NCBI GenBank assembly: GCA_963677245.1
Contig: OY781921.1
Span: forward strand, 372,001-436,000
Source of the DNA: Saccharicrinis sp963677245
GTDB taxonomy: Bacteria; Bacteroidota; Bacteroidia; Bacteroidales; Marinilabiliaceae
Reading direction: 5' to 3'
DNA: 64,000 bases
The notes under the pieces were generated by a model. It worked only from the letters and a program-made list of their open reading frames with translations, was not told the origin of the DNA and searched no databases. Shown here one piece after another: positions 17,738-26,728 of this stretch (positions within the stretch are counted from its first letter, which is position 1; the number at the start of each line of letters is the position of its first letter). Position numbers and translations under genes: made by a program.

Positions 17738-18304
17738 ATGTCAGATAACTACATTAGCGATCAGGAGTACAAAGATATTAGCATAGCATCACTTCCCAAA
17801 AGCACATATGAGGATTGTAAATTCAGAAATTGCCAGTTGGCAGAAGGAAACTTACCTGATTACACCTTTATTTCGTGCGAGTTTATGGGCTGCGATTTAA
17901 GTAATGTAAAACTTGGTAATACAGGTTTTCAGGATACCTTATTTAAAGATTGCAAAATGATTGGTTTGCAGTTTAACGATTGCAATAGCTTTTCTTTATC
18001 CTTTCAATTCATTGGCTGTGTGCTCGATTATGCCTCGTTTTATCAGTTGAAGCTTAAAAACACCCATTTTAAATCCTGCCGTATGACAGAGGTAGATTTT
18101 ACCGAAACTGATCTGACTTCAAGTGTATTTGATGATAGCGACTTAAGTGGTGCCATCTTTTATTATACCCAATTAGGAAAAGCTGATTTTCGTACTGCCA
18201 TCAACTATCAAATTGATCCGGAAAGCAATTCAATTGGTAAAGCGCGGTTTTCATCACAGGGATTGGCCGGTTTGTTAAGTAAATACCATATCATTATTGA
18301 TTAA
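17738..18304 (+). CDS. pentapeptide repeat protein (Qnr/McbG-like size)
   Basis: 188 residues with a five-residue periodicity through residues ~20-165, in which the central position is Phe or Leu and the preceding position is often Cys, Ala or Ser (C-K-F, C-Q-L, C-E-F, C-D-L, A-D-F). This folds as a right-handed quadrilateral beta helix. Proteins of this size include the DNA-gyrase-protecting Qnr and McbG proteins, and chromosomal homologues of unknown role are common in Bacteroidota. There is no evidence here that it protects gyrase. It is followed by a separate promoter for the glycosyltransferase pair. Confidence 0.88.
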   Translation: MSDNYISDQEYKDISIASLPKSTYEDCKFRNCQLAEGNLPDYTFISCEFMGCDLSNVKLGNTGFQDTLFKDCKMIGLQFNDCNSFSLSFQFIGCVLDYASFYQLKLKNTHFKSCRMTEVDFTETDLTSSVFDDSDLSGAIFYYTQLGKADFRTAINYQIDPESNSIGKARFSSQGLAGLLSKYHIIID

Positions 18305-18309
18305 AGTAA

Positions 18310-18317
18310 TATATTTG
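18310..18317 (+). promoter_or_regulatory. Bacteroidota -7 box for the glycosyltransferase pair
   Basis: TATATTTG, a full TAnnTTTG match, about 36 bases before the ATG of the GT39 gene. No good -33 element is visible. Confidence 0.5.
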
Positions 18318-18353
18318 TGGCCGGTTTGATATTTACAAAAGCAACAAATTAGC

Positions 18354-19997
18354 ATGAACAATAAAGCATTAGCTTATGGTCTGTGTATAGCCGCATTTAT
18401 CGTATATATTATCGGGTTGTTTCCCGAAGTAGGTATAGATGCTGGCAAATATGCAGCTGTCAGTCGGATTATGTACGAAAGTGGCGACTGGTTGAATCCT
18501 CAAATTCATAATCATTTTTATCTGCAAAAGCCTCATTTACTGTTCTGGTTAAGCTCCATTTCGTTTCATATTTTTGGGGTTTCCTTGTTTGCTTTCAAGC
18601 TGCCTACTTTGCTGTTTTCATTGGCTAGTATGTTTGCTTTGTATAAAATGACAAGGTTATATTATAACAAGCAAACCGGTTTATTGGCTGCATTTATATA
18701 TGCTACTTCCGAAATGATGTTTTTATATCACAACGATTTGCATACCGATGCTTTATTTACAGCCAACCTGGTGATCGGAGTTTCCTTTCTGGCACATTTT
18801 ATCGAAAAGAAAAAAGCCCTGCATTTTATATTAGGTTTTGTGTTTGTTGGTCTTTCAATGATCACCAAAGGATTTATAGGCCTGGCGTTGGCAGGTGTAG
18901 CAATAGCGGGACAGGTTTTACTAAAGAAAAATTGGAAGATGGCTTTTAATCCGGTTTGGTTACTTGGATTACCTGTGTTAGCAATAGTTCTTTTTCCTAC
19001 GCTCAAAAGTTATTACAATCATTTTGGATGGGAGGGACTAGAGTTTTATTTCTGGGGGAATAATGCCGGACGTTTAAGCGGAGCATATAATAAAGGCGGA
19101 AGTGTAGATGGTGATATGAGCTTTTATCTGCATACCATGATATATATCTATTTACCGTGGTCCTTAATGGCTTTTATAGCCTTCGGTCAGCATATTCGAA
19201 ATATCATTGTAAATAAAGGAATAGCTCGCTTTAAAAGGCCTGAGTATTTGAGTTATTCTGTGATTCTGATTTATACTTTTGTGTTATCAGTGGCGCGACA
19301 AAAAGCACCTCATTATTTTTATCCGGTAACGCCATTTATTTCTATGGTTTTGGCCTATTTTATCTATCAGCAAGTGAATGATAAAGCCAACCTCAAAATT
19401 CAAAAGTGGTTATTAGGTGCTCGAAATGTGATGTTGGTAATTGTTTGGGCTGTGATTGCTTTAATTGTGACTTTTATATTTAGAACCAATAAAATATACA
19501 TCTGGATTCCTGTTATTGCCGGATTAGTGATGACCATTTTATTTTTGCAACCTAAGAAAGAAATACTACACAAACTGATTGTGCCATTGGCGGTATCTTC
19601 CATCGTGATTAATTTTCTTTTAAATGCACATTTTATTCCTACTGCATTTCAATATCACGGAGGAGTGCAGGCCAGCAGAGCTTACACAGCTCAGGCAAAA
19701 GAAAATGAAGATTTATATACCTACAGATTTAAGCAATTTGAAACCTACTTTTATCCTTCAAAAATATCTCATTGGGTAGGAGGGAAAGATGATATCAATA
19801 AAATAGTGGATAATAATGATATTTGGGTAGTGACTACTGAAGATGGTTTAGAGGAAATTAAGGCTGCAGTACCACAGCGAATTATTTCGGAGCAGGTATT
19901 CTCGCATCGATTAATTTCCAGGTTTTCGGGAGAGTTTTTAAATCCTGCAACGCGTGCCAAAACCTTAGACAAAGTATATTTAGTTAAGATAAAATAG
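18354..19997 (+). CDS. GT39/ArnT-like integral membrane glycosyltransferase
   Basis: 547 residues with about 11-12 membrane segments. The first extracytoplasmic loop holds the family's acidic residue in a recognisable context (G-I-D-A-G-K-Y-A-A-V-S-R-I-M, then W-L-N-P and K-P-H-L-L-F-W), matching the dolichyl-phosphate-mannose-protein mannosyltransferase/ArnT family. These enzymes move a sugar from a polyprenyl-phosphate donor to lipid A, a protein or a glycan on the periplasmic side. The gene 22 bases downstream encodes an ArnC/GtrB-like enzyme that makes such donors, so the two probably form one pathway. Other Arn-pathway genes are absent, so the sugar is unknown and aminoarabinose should not be assumed. 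Confidence 0.88.
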   Translation: MNNKALAYGLCIAAFIVYIIGLFPEVGIDAGKYAAVSRIMYESGDWLNPQIHNHFYLQKPHLLFWLSSISFHIFGVSLFAFKLPTLLFSLASMFALYKMTRLYYNKQTGLLAAFIYATSEMMFLYHNDLHTDALFTANLVIGVSFLAHFIEKKKALHFILGFVFVGLSMITKGFIGLALAGVAIAGQVLLKKNWKMAFNPVWLLGLPVLAIVLFPTLKSYYNHFGWEGLEFYFWGNNAGRLSGAYNKGGSVDGDMSFYLHTMIYIYLPWSLMAFIAFGQHIRNIIVNKGIARFKRPEYLSYSVILIYTFVLSVARQKAPHYFYPVTPFISMVLAYFIYQQVNDKANLKIQKWLLGARNVMLVIVWAVIALIVTFIFRTNKIYIWIPVIAGLVMTILFLQPKKEILHKLIVPLAVSSIVINFLLNAHFIPTAFQYHGGVQASRAYTAQAKENEDLYTYRFKQFETYFYPSKISHWVGGKDDINKIVDNNDIWVVTTEDGLEEIKAAVPQRIISEQVFSHRLISRFSGEFLNPATRAKTLDKVYLVKIK

Positions 19998-20019
19998 CAA
20001 TACGATAATATTTTAAGTT

Positions 20020-20955
20020 ATGAAGATATCCGTAGTTATTCCGGTATATAACGAACAAGATAATATAGCACCATTAGTTGACGAAGTTTATAAAGCCTTA
20101 AAACCATCCGGTTACGATTTTGAAACCATTTTAATTAATGATGGATCAAAAGACAATACGGTTGCTGAAATTAAAAAGCAGCAGGACAAAAATGTGGTTT
20201 TAATTGATTTGCGTAAAAATTACGGTCAGTGTCCGGCTTTAAAAGCAGGAATCGATTATGCCACAGGTGATGTCATTGCTACGTTGGATGGTGATTTGCA
20301 AAATGATCCGGCCGATTTAATTAAAATGATGGAGGTGATGCAGGAAACAGGTTGCGATGTGGTTACAGGAATCAGAGCACAGCGTAAAGACGATATGTTC
20401 CTCAGAAAGATTCCTTCGAAAATTGCTAATTCATTGGTTCGTAAGGTTTCAGATACGCCAATTATTGATAATGGATGTGCCATAAAAGTATTTAAAAGCG
20501 AGATTGCGAAAGATATCCCTTTGTATGGCGAAATGCACCGCTTTATTACTATTTTAGCTATCAACGAAGGAGCTAAAGTAGAACAGATACCAGTTAATCA
20601 CAGAGCTCGTGTTAGTGGAGAATCTAAATATGGTTTGTCGCGAACTTTTAAAGTAATCAGTGATTTAATTTTAATGCGTTTTACCAATAACTATGCGCAA
20701 AAACCAATGCACTTTTTGGGTCCTATTGGAGCAGGAAGTTTTGCCCTTGGTGTACTATTAATGACTTACCTCTTGGTATTAAAAATAATGGGAGAGGATA
20801 TTTGGGGACGTCCTTTAATATTTGCAGCACTCATCTTTTTAATTGGCGGTTTTCAATTAATCATGACTGGTATTACCTTGGATTTACTAATGCGTACCAA
20901 CCACGAATCTCAACAAAAAGCCATTTATAAAGTCAGAAATAACGAAAAGATATAA
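20020..20955 (+). CDS. GT2 polyprenyl-phosphate glycosyltransferase (ArnC/GtrB/DPM1-like)
   Basis: 311 residues. The GT-A domain starts V-V-I-P-V-Y-N-E and contains N-D-G-S-x-D, R-K-N-Y-G-Q and the metal-binding L-D-G-D-L-Q-N-D-P, all typical of ArnC/DPM1 enzymes; two C-terminal membrane helices (~231-252 and 264-290) follow. It should transfer a sugar from a nucleotide donor to undecaprenyl phosphate on the cytoplasmic face, making the donor for the GT39 enzyme encoded just upstream. A stem-loop with a U-run ends the transcript shortly after. Confidence 0.92.
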   Translation: MKISVVIPVYNEQDNIAPLVDEVYKALKPSGYDFETILINDGSKDNTVAEIKKQQDKNVVLIDLRKNYGQCPALKAGIDYATGDVIATLDGDLQNDPADLIKMMEVMQETGCDVVTGIRAQRKDDMFLRKIPSKIANSLVRKVSDTPIIDNGCAIKVFKSEIAKDIPLYGEMHRFITILAINEGAKVEQIPVNHRARVSGESKYGLSRTFKVISDLILMRFTNNYAQKPMHFLGPIGAGSFALGVLLMTYLLVLKIMGEDIWGRPLIFAALIFLIGGFQLIMTGITLDLLMRTNHESQQKAIYKVRNNEKI

Positions 20956-20999
20956 TTACTGATTATTTTGGAAATTGGAGAATTATGAGATAGAATAGA

Positions 21000-21028
21000 A
21001 GTGGTTCATTTAATGAACTGCTTTTTTA
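21000..21028 (+). terminator. intrinsic terminator after the glycosyltransferase pair
   Basis: AGTGGTTCATT pairs with AATGAACTGCT using two G-U wobbles, followed by a T-run with one A. It lies 45 bases after the GT2 stop. Confidence 0.65.
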
Positions 21029-21163
21029 TTTTAGTTTAAACCTTAATGCTTATAATGATCTATTGATTACCAAATTTAATTAAGTACTGAATTTATTTGA
21101 TTAAGTACAAAATAACGTAGATAAATGAATATCTACATTTCTGGATGTATGTTTGATTAATAC

Positions 21164-21171
21164 TATATTTG
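21164..21171 (+). promoter_or_regulatory. Bacteroidota -7 box for the chemoreceptor gene
   Basis: TATATTTG, a full match, about 23 bases before the ATG. Confidence 0.5.
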
Positions 21172-21194
21172 TTTCAAACATTTGCCCAATCTAG

Positions 21195-22412
21195 ATGAAA
21201 GAACTATTAATTTTTGTTTCGGTAATGAGCTGTTTATTACCGATAGGATATTTTACTTTAAAGTGGTTTTTTAAAGGTTCAATAATTTTTTTACTTTCCT
21301 GGTTTAACCTTCTTATCATATATTTTTCTTCTATACTATATTTTTCTGTTGGTATATTGGGAATTATGCATTTATTCTGGGCAATTCCTGTGGCATCTAT
21401 ACTTACAGGAGTCTTGTTTTTTATCATTAAACGAAAAGTACAACAGCCTCTATTATTTGCCGTTGATCATTTGAATAATATAGCCGAAGGTGATTTAAAC
21501 ATAGCCAATGTAAAGGAAATGGAAAGTCAAAGTAATGAATTGGGTTTATTAAATGAGAATATTCAGAAATTGGTATTTGTATTAAAGCATTTGGTTAAAG
21601 AGGTAAACAAAAGTTCCAGAAAATTATCAAAGTCGAGCAAACAATTAGCTGAAAATACACGGAATATGGCTAAAGATTCAACTCAACATGCCAATTCCAG
21701 TGAACTTCTATCAGTGAATATGGAAGAAATAGCAAGTGCTGTAGCTACTAATGCCGATAATGCGAAAATGGGAAATGTTTTGGCTCAAAATAACAAGGAT
21801 AGCTTATCGGAATTATTTGAGCTGTCATCGCATATTACCAAAGTAGTGGATGAAATTGCATCCAAATCAGAAGAGATTGATGGTATAGCTAAACACACCA
21901 ATATACTGGCCTTAAATGCAGCGGTAGAAGCAGCTAAATCGGGTGAAGCAGGAAGAGGTTTTGCAGTAGTTGCCAGCGAAGTAAGAAGGTTGGCTGAATA
22001 TACTACGAATACGGCGATGGACATAGGGAAATTAAGTAACGAAAGTAAAGAGTTGGTGGCTAAATCCTCCTATCTATTTGAAGAAATGTTACCTCAAATA
22101 GAAAAATCATCAGACATGGTGGCCGATATCACTTCTGCCAGTCATCACCAAAAAGAAAGTTTGAATAATGTTAATGATACCATTAAGGACTTAAACCAGG
22201 TAACTCAGCGCAATGTATTAACGGCCGAAGATATTGCTGTTACTTCGGAGCAGTTACAAATGCTTTCGGAGCGTTTAAAAGATTCACTTCAGTTCTTTAA
22301 AGTTTCTGATGATTCCATTAAGGAAAGAATGCAAAAGGCCAGGAAACTGAAAAAACCAGTAGAAATACAAACATCTGTAGAAGAAGAAAGAACGGAACTA
22401 GTAGATGCTTAA
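21195..22412 (+). CDS. methyl-accepting chemotaxis protein without periplasmic sensor domain
   Basis: 405 residues. Three closely spaced hydrophobic segments occupy residues ~2-78, with no room for a periplasmic ligand domain. A HAMP-like linker (residues ~80-130) follows, then a long coiled-coil signalling domain whose hairpin tip is recognisable (L-A-L-N-A-A-V-E-A-A ... G-R-G-F-A-V-V-A-S-E-V-R-R-L-A), the site that contacts CheA/CheW. It probably senses something in or at the membrane, or answers to a partner protein. No che genes are in the window. A gliding- or motility-related or non-motility signalling role are all possible. Confidence 0.88.
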   Translation: MKELLIFVSVMSCLLPIGYFTLKWFFKGSIIFLLSWFNLLIIYFSSILYFSVGILGIMHLFWAIPVASILTGVLFFIIKRKVQQPLLFAVDHLNNIAEGDLNIANVKEMESQSNELGLLNENIQKLVFVLKHLVKEVNKSSRKLSKSSKQLAENTRNMAKDSTQHANSSELLSVNMEEIASAVATNADNAKMGNVLAQNNKDSLSELFELSSHITKVVDEIASKSEEIDGIAKHTNILALNAAVEAAKSGEAGRGFAVVASEVRRLAEYTTNTAMDIGKLSNESKELVAKSSYLFEEMLPQIEKSSDMVADITSASHHQKESLNNVNDTIKDLNQVTQRNVLTAEDIAVTSEQLQMLSERLKDSLQFFKVSDDSIKERMQKARKLKKPVEIQTSVEEERTELVDA

Positions 22413-22558
22413 TCCTTAGCTGAGTTGTTTTTAAACGCTTACTCTATAGTTTAAGAAAAGATTATATCTAAATGCTGATGTAACCTTTGTAGTAAATTAA
22501 AGTAAAAGCCTTCTGTAACTTAATTCCATTTAATTCACTAATCATGAAGCGTATATAC

Positions 22559-22566
22559 TAAGTTTG
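22559..22566 (+). promoter_or_regulatory. Bacteroidota -7 box for the TPR/LRR gene
   Basis: TAAGTTTG, a full TAnnTTTG match, about 86 bases before the ATG at 22652. It lies before the alternative upstream start at 22601. Confidence 0.4.
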
Positions 22567-22651
22567 TCCTGTCAGCTTTATTAAAATATAATTGAGTTGA
22601 TTGTTCTTTCTTTTTTACAAGCTTATATGGCGCACATTAAAACTTAATCAG

Positions 22652-24139
22652 ATGAAAAATTTACTAACCATTGTTCTTTTTGCATGTATCTGTGCATTAG
22701 TATCCGCTCAAGGTATTAAAGAAAAAAAAGTTGAATCTTCGTATTTGGTATATCCTCAAATTAAACTTGAAGGAATGGATATCAATAACATTAAGGTGGA
22801 GTTTGCTCACGGAAGCATCAAAATTACCGATGAAAAAACAACTTTAAAAGAAACCAATCTTTGTAAAGCCAAAGGTGCTTCTTTAAAAGATTCTAAAGTG
22901 CTGGAAAATTTTTACTACAAAATAAAGTATCATTCGCCACAGGGGATTATCCGAATTAAAGGAGATGATGGTGAAGTAAAATATGTCACGCAAACAACTG
23001 AAGCAGCGACTAGCTACGATTTATTCGGTAAAAATGAGTGTTACTTCATGGAAATGATTTTGGAGAGTGCCTATAAAAAACAAAAAGCATCCAATGATTC
23101 TATGTTAACTGCCAATGTTTACAAAGACTTATATGAAGATGCCCAAAAGTTTGCAAAACAGTCTCTTTCATTTTATTATCAACCAGAAAATATTGAAGTA
23201 CATTATTTAAAAGATAGCAAGGAGTTCCAGTATCCGGAACTTACTAAAGCCGCAGACCTGGCTGTTGAAGGATATGCATTAATAAAGGACAACTACAACA
23301 ATCAAAGTGGAATAAATAAGTTAAAAGAAGCAATTGCCATTTGGGAAAAAGAAGCTGCAACCATTAATGCAGATGATCGTAAAGCCAGAATTAATAAAAG
23401 ATCCGGAGGTAGAATACTGAAGAATATAGCAATGGCTTATGCATATATTGGAGATTATAATGCCGCAATTGATCATATCGATAAAGCATTGGCACTATAT
23501 CCAAGTACTTCCAATAATAGCACAGTAGAATGGGAAGGGTTAAAAGTTCGTTTTTATGATTTGCAAAAGAATGCAGAATTAAATAAAGGTTTAAAAGTAT
23601 CTACAGCACAATCTGAAGTTAAAGTAATAAACCTGGGTATTGAGGGATATGCTGATTTAAAGGCTGACTTAGGAGAGCAAAATACAGACAATATGTTTAC
23701 CCAAATAGAGGCAGCGAAAGAAAAATACAACGAAGATGTAGCTGCAGGGAAAGTCAATAAATACGAAGCTAACGTAATGCATAGTGCCACACAAGGTTAT
23801 ATGTTAACTTTGCCTTCAATGACTGGTAATTTAACCAGTTTAGCCGATATGCAGGCAGCTATGAAGAAACTGGAAGAATTTCCAATTGAGGTATGTGATT
23901 TGGTAAAACTAAACCAATTGACTTTAAAAAATAACAAGATTCAGACAATACCTGCAGATATAAAGAAATTAGTCAATCTTAAACGTTTGGATTTAAGTAA
24001 AAATCAAATAGAAGTATTGCCTGCTGAATTAGGTGAACTTAAAAGCTTAAAGAACTTAGTTTTAAAAGGAAACCCATTAAAGGCTGGAGAAGTAGATAAA
24101 ATCCAAGAATTATTACCAGACTGTAAAATAAAGATGTAA
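22652..24139 (+). CDS. secreted TPR and leucine-rich-repeat protein
   Basis: 495 residues from the ATG at 22652, chosen because it begins a proper signal peptide (M-K-N-L-L-T ... V-S-A-Q); an upstream in-frame start would add 17 residues in front of it. The N-terminal third is a beta-rich region of no known family. A TPR-like pair lies around residues ~245-300 (A-M-A-Y-A-Y-I-G-D-Y-N-A-A-I-D-H-I). The C-terminus has about three leucine-rich repeats of the short bacterial type (L-x-x-L-x-L-x-x-N-x-I-x-x-L-P), residues ~405-490. It is probably periplasmic or surface-exposed and binds a protein partner. A strong terminator follows, so it stands alone. Confidence 0.82.
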   Translation: MKNLLTIVLFACICALVSAQGIKEKKVESSYLVYPQIKLEGMDINNIKVEFAHGSIKITDEKTTLKETNLCKAKGASLKDSKVLENFYYKIKYHSPQGIIRIKGDDGEVKYVTQTTEAATSYDLFGKNECYFMEMILESAYKKQKASNDSMLTANVYKDLYEDAQKFAKQSLSFYYQPENIEVHYLKDSKEFQYPELTKAADLAVEGYALIKDNYNNQSGINKLKEAIAIWEKEAATINADDRKARINKRSGGRILKNIAMAYAYIGDYNAAIDHIDKALALYPSTSNNSTVEWEGLKVRFYDLQKNAELNKGLKVSTAQSEVKVINLGIEGYADLKADLGEQNTDNMFTQIEAAKEKYNEDVAAGKVNKYEANVMHSATQGYMLTLPSMTGNLTSLADMQAAMKKLEEFPIEVCDLVKLNQLTLKNNKIQTIPADIKKLVNLKRLDLSKNQIEVLPAELGELKSLKNLVLKGNPLKAGEVDKIQELLPDCKIKM

Positions 24140-24159
24140 TTTAAAACACTTAAAATATT

Positions 24160-24187
24160 AAGCCCGGCCTATAGTCGGGCTTTTTTT
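24160..24187 (+). terminator. intrinsic terminator after the TPR/LRR gene
   Basis: GCCCG/CGGGC stem extended by A-T pairs, with a 9-base loop and a run of seven or more T. Confidence 0.9.
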
Positions 24188-24286
24188 ATGCTTATTTATT
24201 TGTGATTTTAAATGATGAATTAAGCGCTTTAAGTTTAAAATTATAGGTTTCATCCGAATTAAAACTTATATTAATACAGTTGGTTA

Positions 24287-24294
24287 TACTTTTG
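24287..24294 (+). promoter_or_regulatory. Bacteroidota -7 box for the GAF gene
   Basis: TACTTTTG, a full match. It gives a leader of about 50 bases to the ATG at 24354 and only about 11 to the alternative ATG at 24312. Confidence 0.5.
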
Positions 24295-24353
24295 GGTAAA
24301 CTACTAGTTTTATGGGTATCACACATTTAAAATCAAAAGAAATAAAGTGTACG

Positions 24354-26639
24354 ATGGAAAGTACACCTTTTAAGCGCACTTTAAGTTTTAAAGGGTTATT
24401 TAAAGAGCTTAAAAGCATAAGTCAGGATGAATCACATATGATGCAAAATCCTGCTCAAAATATTCTTAAAGAGGTTGATGCAAAGCCTGAATTAAAGGTA
24501 GATCAACTAAGTTCGGAAATGTTGGATAAACATAAAGATTTCATTAATCTATTGATGTCCTTTATTTTAAACCCTGTACATAATGATATTGATATAGCAG
24601 GTGTTTATCCTCCTTTCGAAATGAATCCATTCTATACTACTCAAAACTATAAAGATCAATTTGATGGGGAGTATAAAAAAATGGAAATAGCTTCAGAGCC
24701 ACATGAATCGAATAAGTTGATTATGATGGTATATCATGCCTATTTTTTAATCTTAGAGAAGGTTTATGATATAAAACTACCCATTGACTTATTATTTACC
24801 ATAAAACTCACGGATACCCGAAATCATTCGATTAAGTATTTTACTAAAACATTTGATACCCGTTATCTAGAAGTAAAAACATCCGATAAGTTTAAAAAAA
24901 TACCGAAGGAACAAATCTTTACTTTATTTGATAAGGAGAATGATTTGGATTACTGGAATGAGCTAATTCCTTTAAGTGAGTTTGAGTTTTCAGGATTTTT
25001 GGTGTTTCGCTTGCAAAATATCACCCGTGAATATATTATTTCAGAATTAAAATCGGACTTGTTAAATAGGGATACAATTATTACTCCTAAAGGGTATGAG
25101 CGTTTTCTGGAGAAAATAAGGGCTTTAATGGGAAATCCTCTGGTTAAAGCAGGAATCGTTTCAACTATCAATTCCTTTAAGGGGCTAACTAGTGAGTTTT
25201 TCTGGAACTGTATACTTCCATCTAACAGTATTAAGTCTGGAAATTTGAATGGAACCATATATGAGGATGCTTATAATACCCAACAAATTCAACTGATCAG
25301 GGATTTAAAAGATGAAAAACCTCATACCATCTATCAAGAATTTCTAAATCAGGGTATAAGTACCATTGCAGTAGTTCCTTTAGTTCTGGATGACAAAGTA
25401 GTTGGTTTGTTAGAATTTGGATGCACATTACCCGGCTCCTTAACGATGGTTCAAATAAAGGTTTTATTTGATTTATTTCCGGTGTTTGCTTTGGCTATTA
25501 AGGGTACGCAGGAAGAGTGGGATGATAAAATCAGAGCTATCATTCAGGAACAGTTTACCGCTATACATCCTTCTGTTGAATGGCGTTTTAGAGAAACTGC
25601 GATGCAAATTCTAAGACAAAATGCCAATAATGAGGCAAGAAGTATAGAACCTATCATTTTTAGTGATGTTATTCCGCTTTATGGTGCCTCAGATATTAAA
25701 GGATCTTCGGAAGAGAGAATTTTAGCCATTCAAATTGATTTGAAAAAACAATTGGAAATGGCCAGAGAAATTCTAATCCACGAAAGTACCATACGAGAAA
25801 TACCATTACTAGATGATATCTGTTTTAAAATAAACGAGAATATTTCTATTGTGGAAGGAGATTTAAAGGCTGGAGATGAAGTTACGATTGTAGAGTTCTT
25901 AAAAAAACAGATAGATCCTGTATTATTGTTATTAAAAGATAGAGATCCGTCTATAGGTAAATTGGTTAGTGATTATTTTAATGCTTTGGATCCGGAATTG
26001 GGTATTTTGTATCAGCGACGAAAAGAATTTGAGGATAGTCTGGCTGCCATAAATGATATTATAAATCAAATAATAGAAACGGAGCAAATTAAAGCGCAGG
26101 AAGTATTCCCTCATTATTTTGAGAAATATAGAACTGATGGGGTAGAATATAATGCCTATATCGGACAATCTTTGGTTAAAAGCTTAAATTTTAACGAGGT
26201 TTATCTTAAAAACCTTAGACTTTGGCAACTTATAGTAAAAGTAAAAATAGCGCGAGAAATAAAAGCATTGCAAGCCAAACTAAAAGTAAAGTTAAGTATA
26301 ACCCAACTTGTTTTGGTGCATTCTAATCCATTAAGTATAACTTTTAGGCAAGATGAGAAGAAATTTGATGTGGCTGGAGCCTATAATATTCGATACGAAA
26401 TAACCAAAAAGCGAATTGATAAAGCATTGATTAAAGGAACTAAAGAACGCTTAAATCAGGTGGATAAAATCGCAATTATTTATTCTCATGCCGATGAAAT
26501 TGCTGAATATAAAAACTACATTGACTTTATGAAATCAAAAGAATATATCGAAGATTCAATTGAAAAACTGGATTTGGAAGACCTCAGAGGGGCATCTGGA
26601 TTAAAGGCTTTAAGGATTACAGTAAAATACGATGCTTAG
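24354..26639 (+). CDS. large GAF-domain protein
   Basis: 761 residues from the ATG at 24354; an in-frame ATG at 24312 is possible, but the shorter start gives the usual P-F-x-x-x-L-S-F-K opening of this cytophagal family and a better promoter distance. A GAF-like core is recognisable around residues ~320-400 (I-S-T-I-A-V-V-P-L-V-L-D-D-K-V-V-G-L-L-E-F-G). The rest is mostly helical and contains no kinase, cyclase or DNA-binding motif that I can see. GAF domains bind small ligands, so a sensor or scaffold role is likely. It lies upstream of ppk1 on the same strand with a 90-base gap. Confidence 0.75.
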   Translation: MESTPFKRTLSFKGLFKELKSISQDESHMMQNPAQNILKEVDAKPELKVDQLSSEMLDKHKDFINLLMSFILNPVHNDIDIAGVYPPFEMNPFYTTQNYKDQFDGEYKKMEIASEPHESNKLIMMVYHAYFLILEKVYDIKLPIDLLFTIKLTDTRNHSIKYFTKTFDTRYLEVKTSDKFKKIPKEQIFTLFDKENDLDYWNELIPLSEFEFSGFLVFRLQNITREYIISELKSDLLNRDTIITPKGYERFLEKIRALMGNPLVKAGIVSTINSFKGLTSEFFWNCILPSNSIKSGNLNGTIYEDAYNTQQIQLIRDLKDEKPHTIYQEFLNQGISTIAVVPLVLDDKVVGLLEFGCTLPGSLTMVQIKVLFDLFPVFALAIKGTQEEWDDKIRAIIQEQFTAIHPSVEWRFRETAMQILRQNANNEARSIEPIIFSDVIPLYGASDIKGSSEERILAIQIDLKKQLEMAREILIHESTIREIPLLDDICFKINENISIVEGDLKAGDEVTIVEFLKKQIDPVLLLLKDRDPSIGKLVSDYFNALDPELGILYQRRKEFEDSLAAINDIINQIIETEQIKAQEVFPHYFEKYRTDGVEYNAYIGQSLVKSLNFNEVYLKNLRLWQLIVKVKIAREIKALQAKLKVKLSITQLVLVHSNPLSITFRQDEKKFDVAGAYNIRYEITKKRIDKALIKGTKERLNQVDKIAIIYSHADEIAEYKNYIDFMKSKEYIEDSIEKLDLEDLRGASGLKALRITVKYDA

Positions 26640-26728
26640 AGGATAAATATATTATTTGTCATGCACAGCTGCTATGTTTTCTGAATTGATAAGAGTATAT
26701 TTAAATAAAGCACAAATTTCCATCATTT

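Noticed and set aside
17521..17748. 75-codon plus-strand open frame between the Cys-rich protein and the pentapeptide gene
   Set aside because: Overlaps both neighbours, no recognisable motif, and crosses a perfect palindrome; probably chance.
18354..20955. Aminoarabinose (Arn) lipid A modification operon
   Set aside because: Only ArnT- and ArnC-like enzymes are present; arnA, arnB, arnD and flippase genes are absent, so the sugar cannot be assigned.
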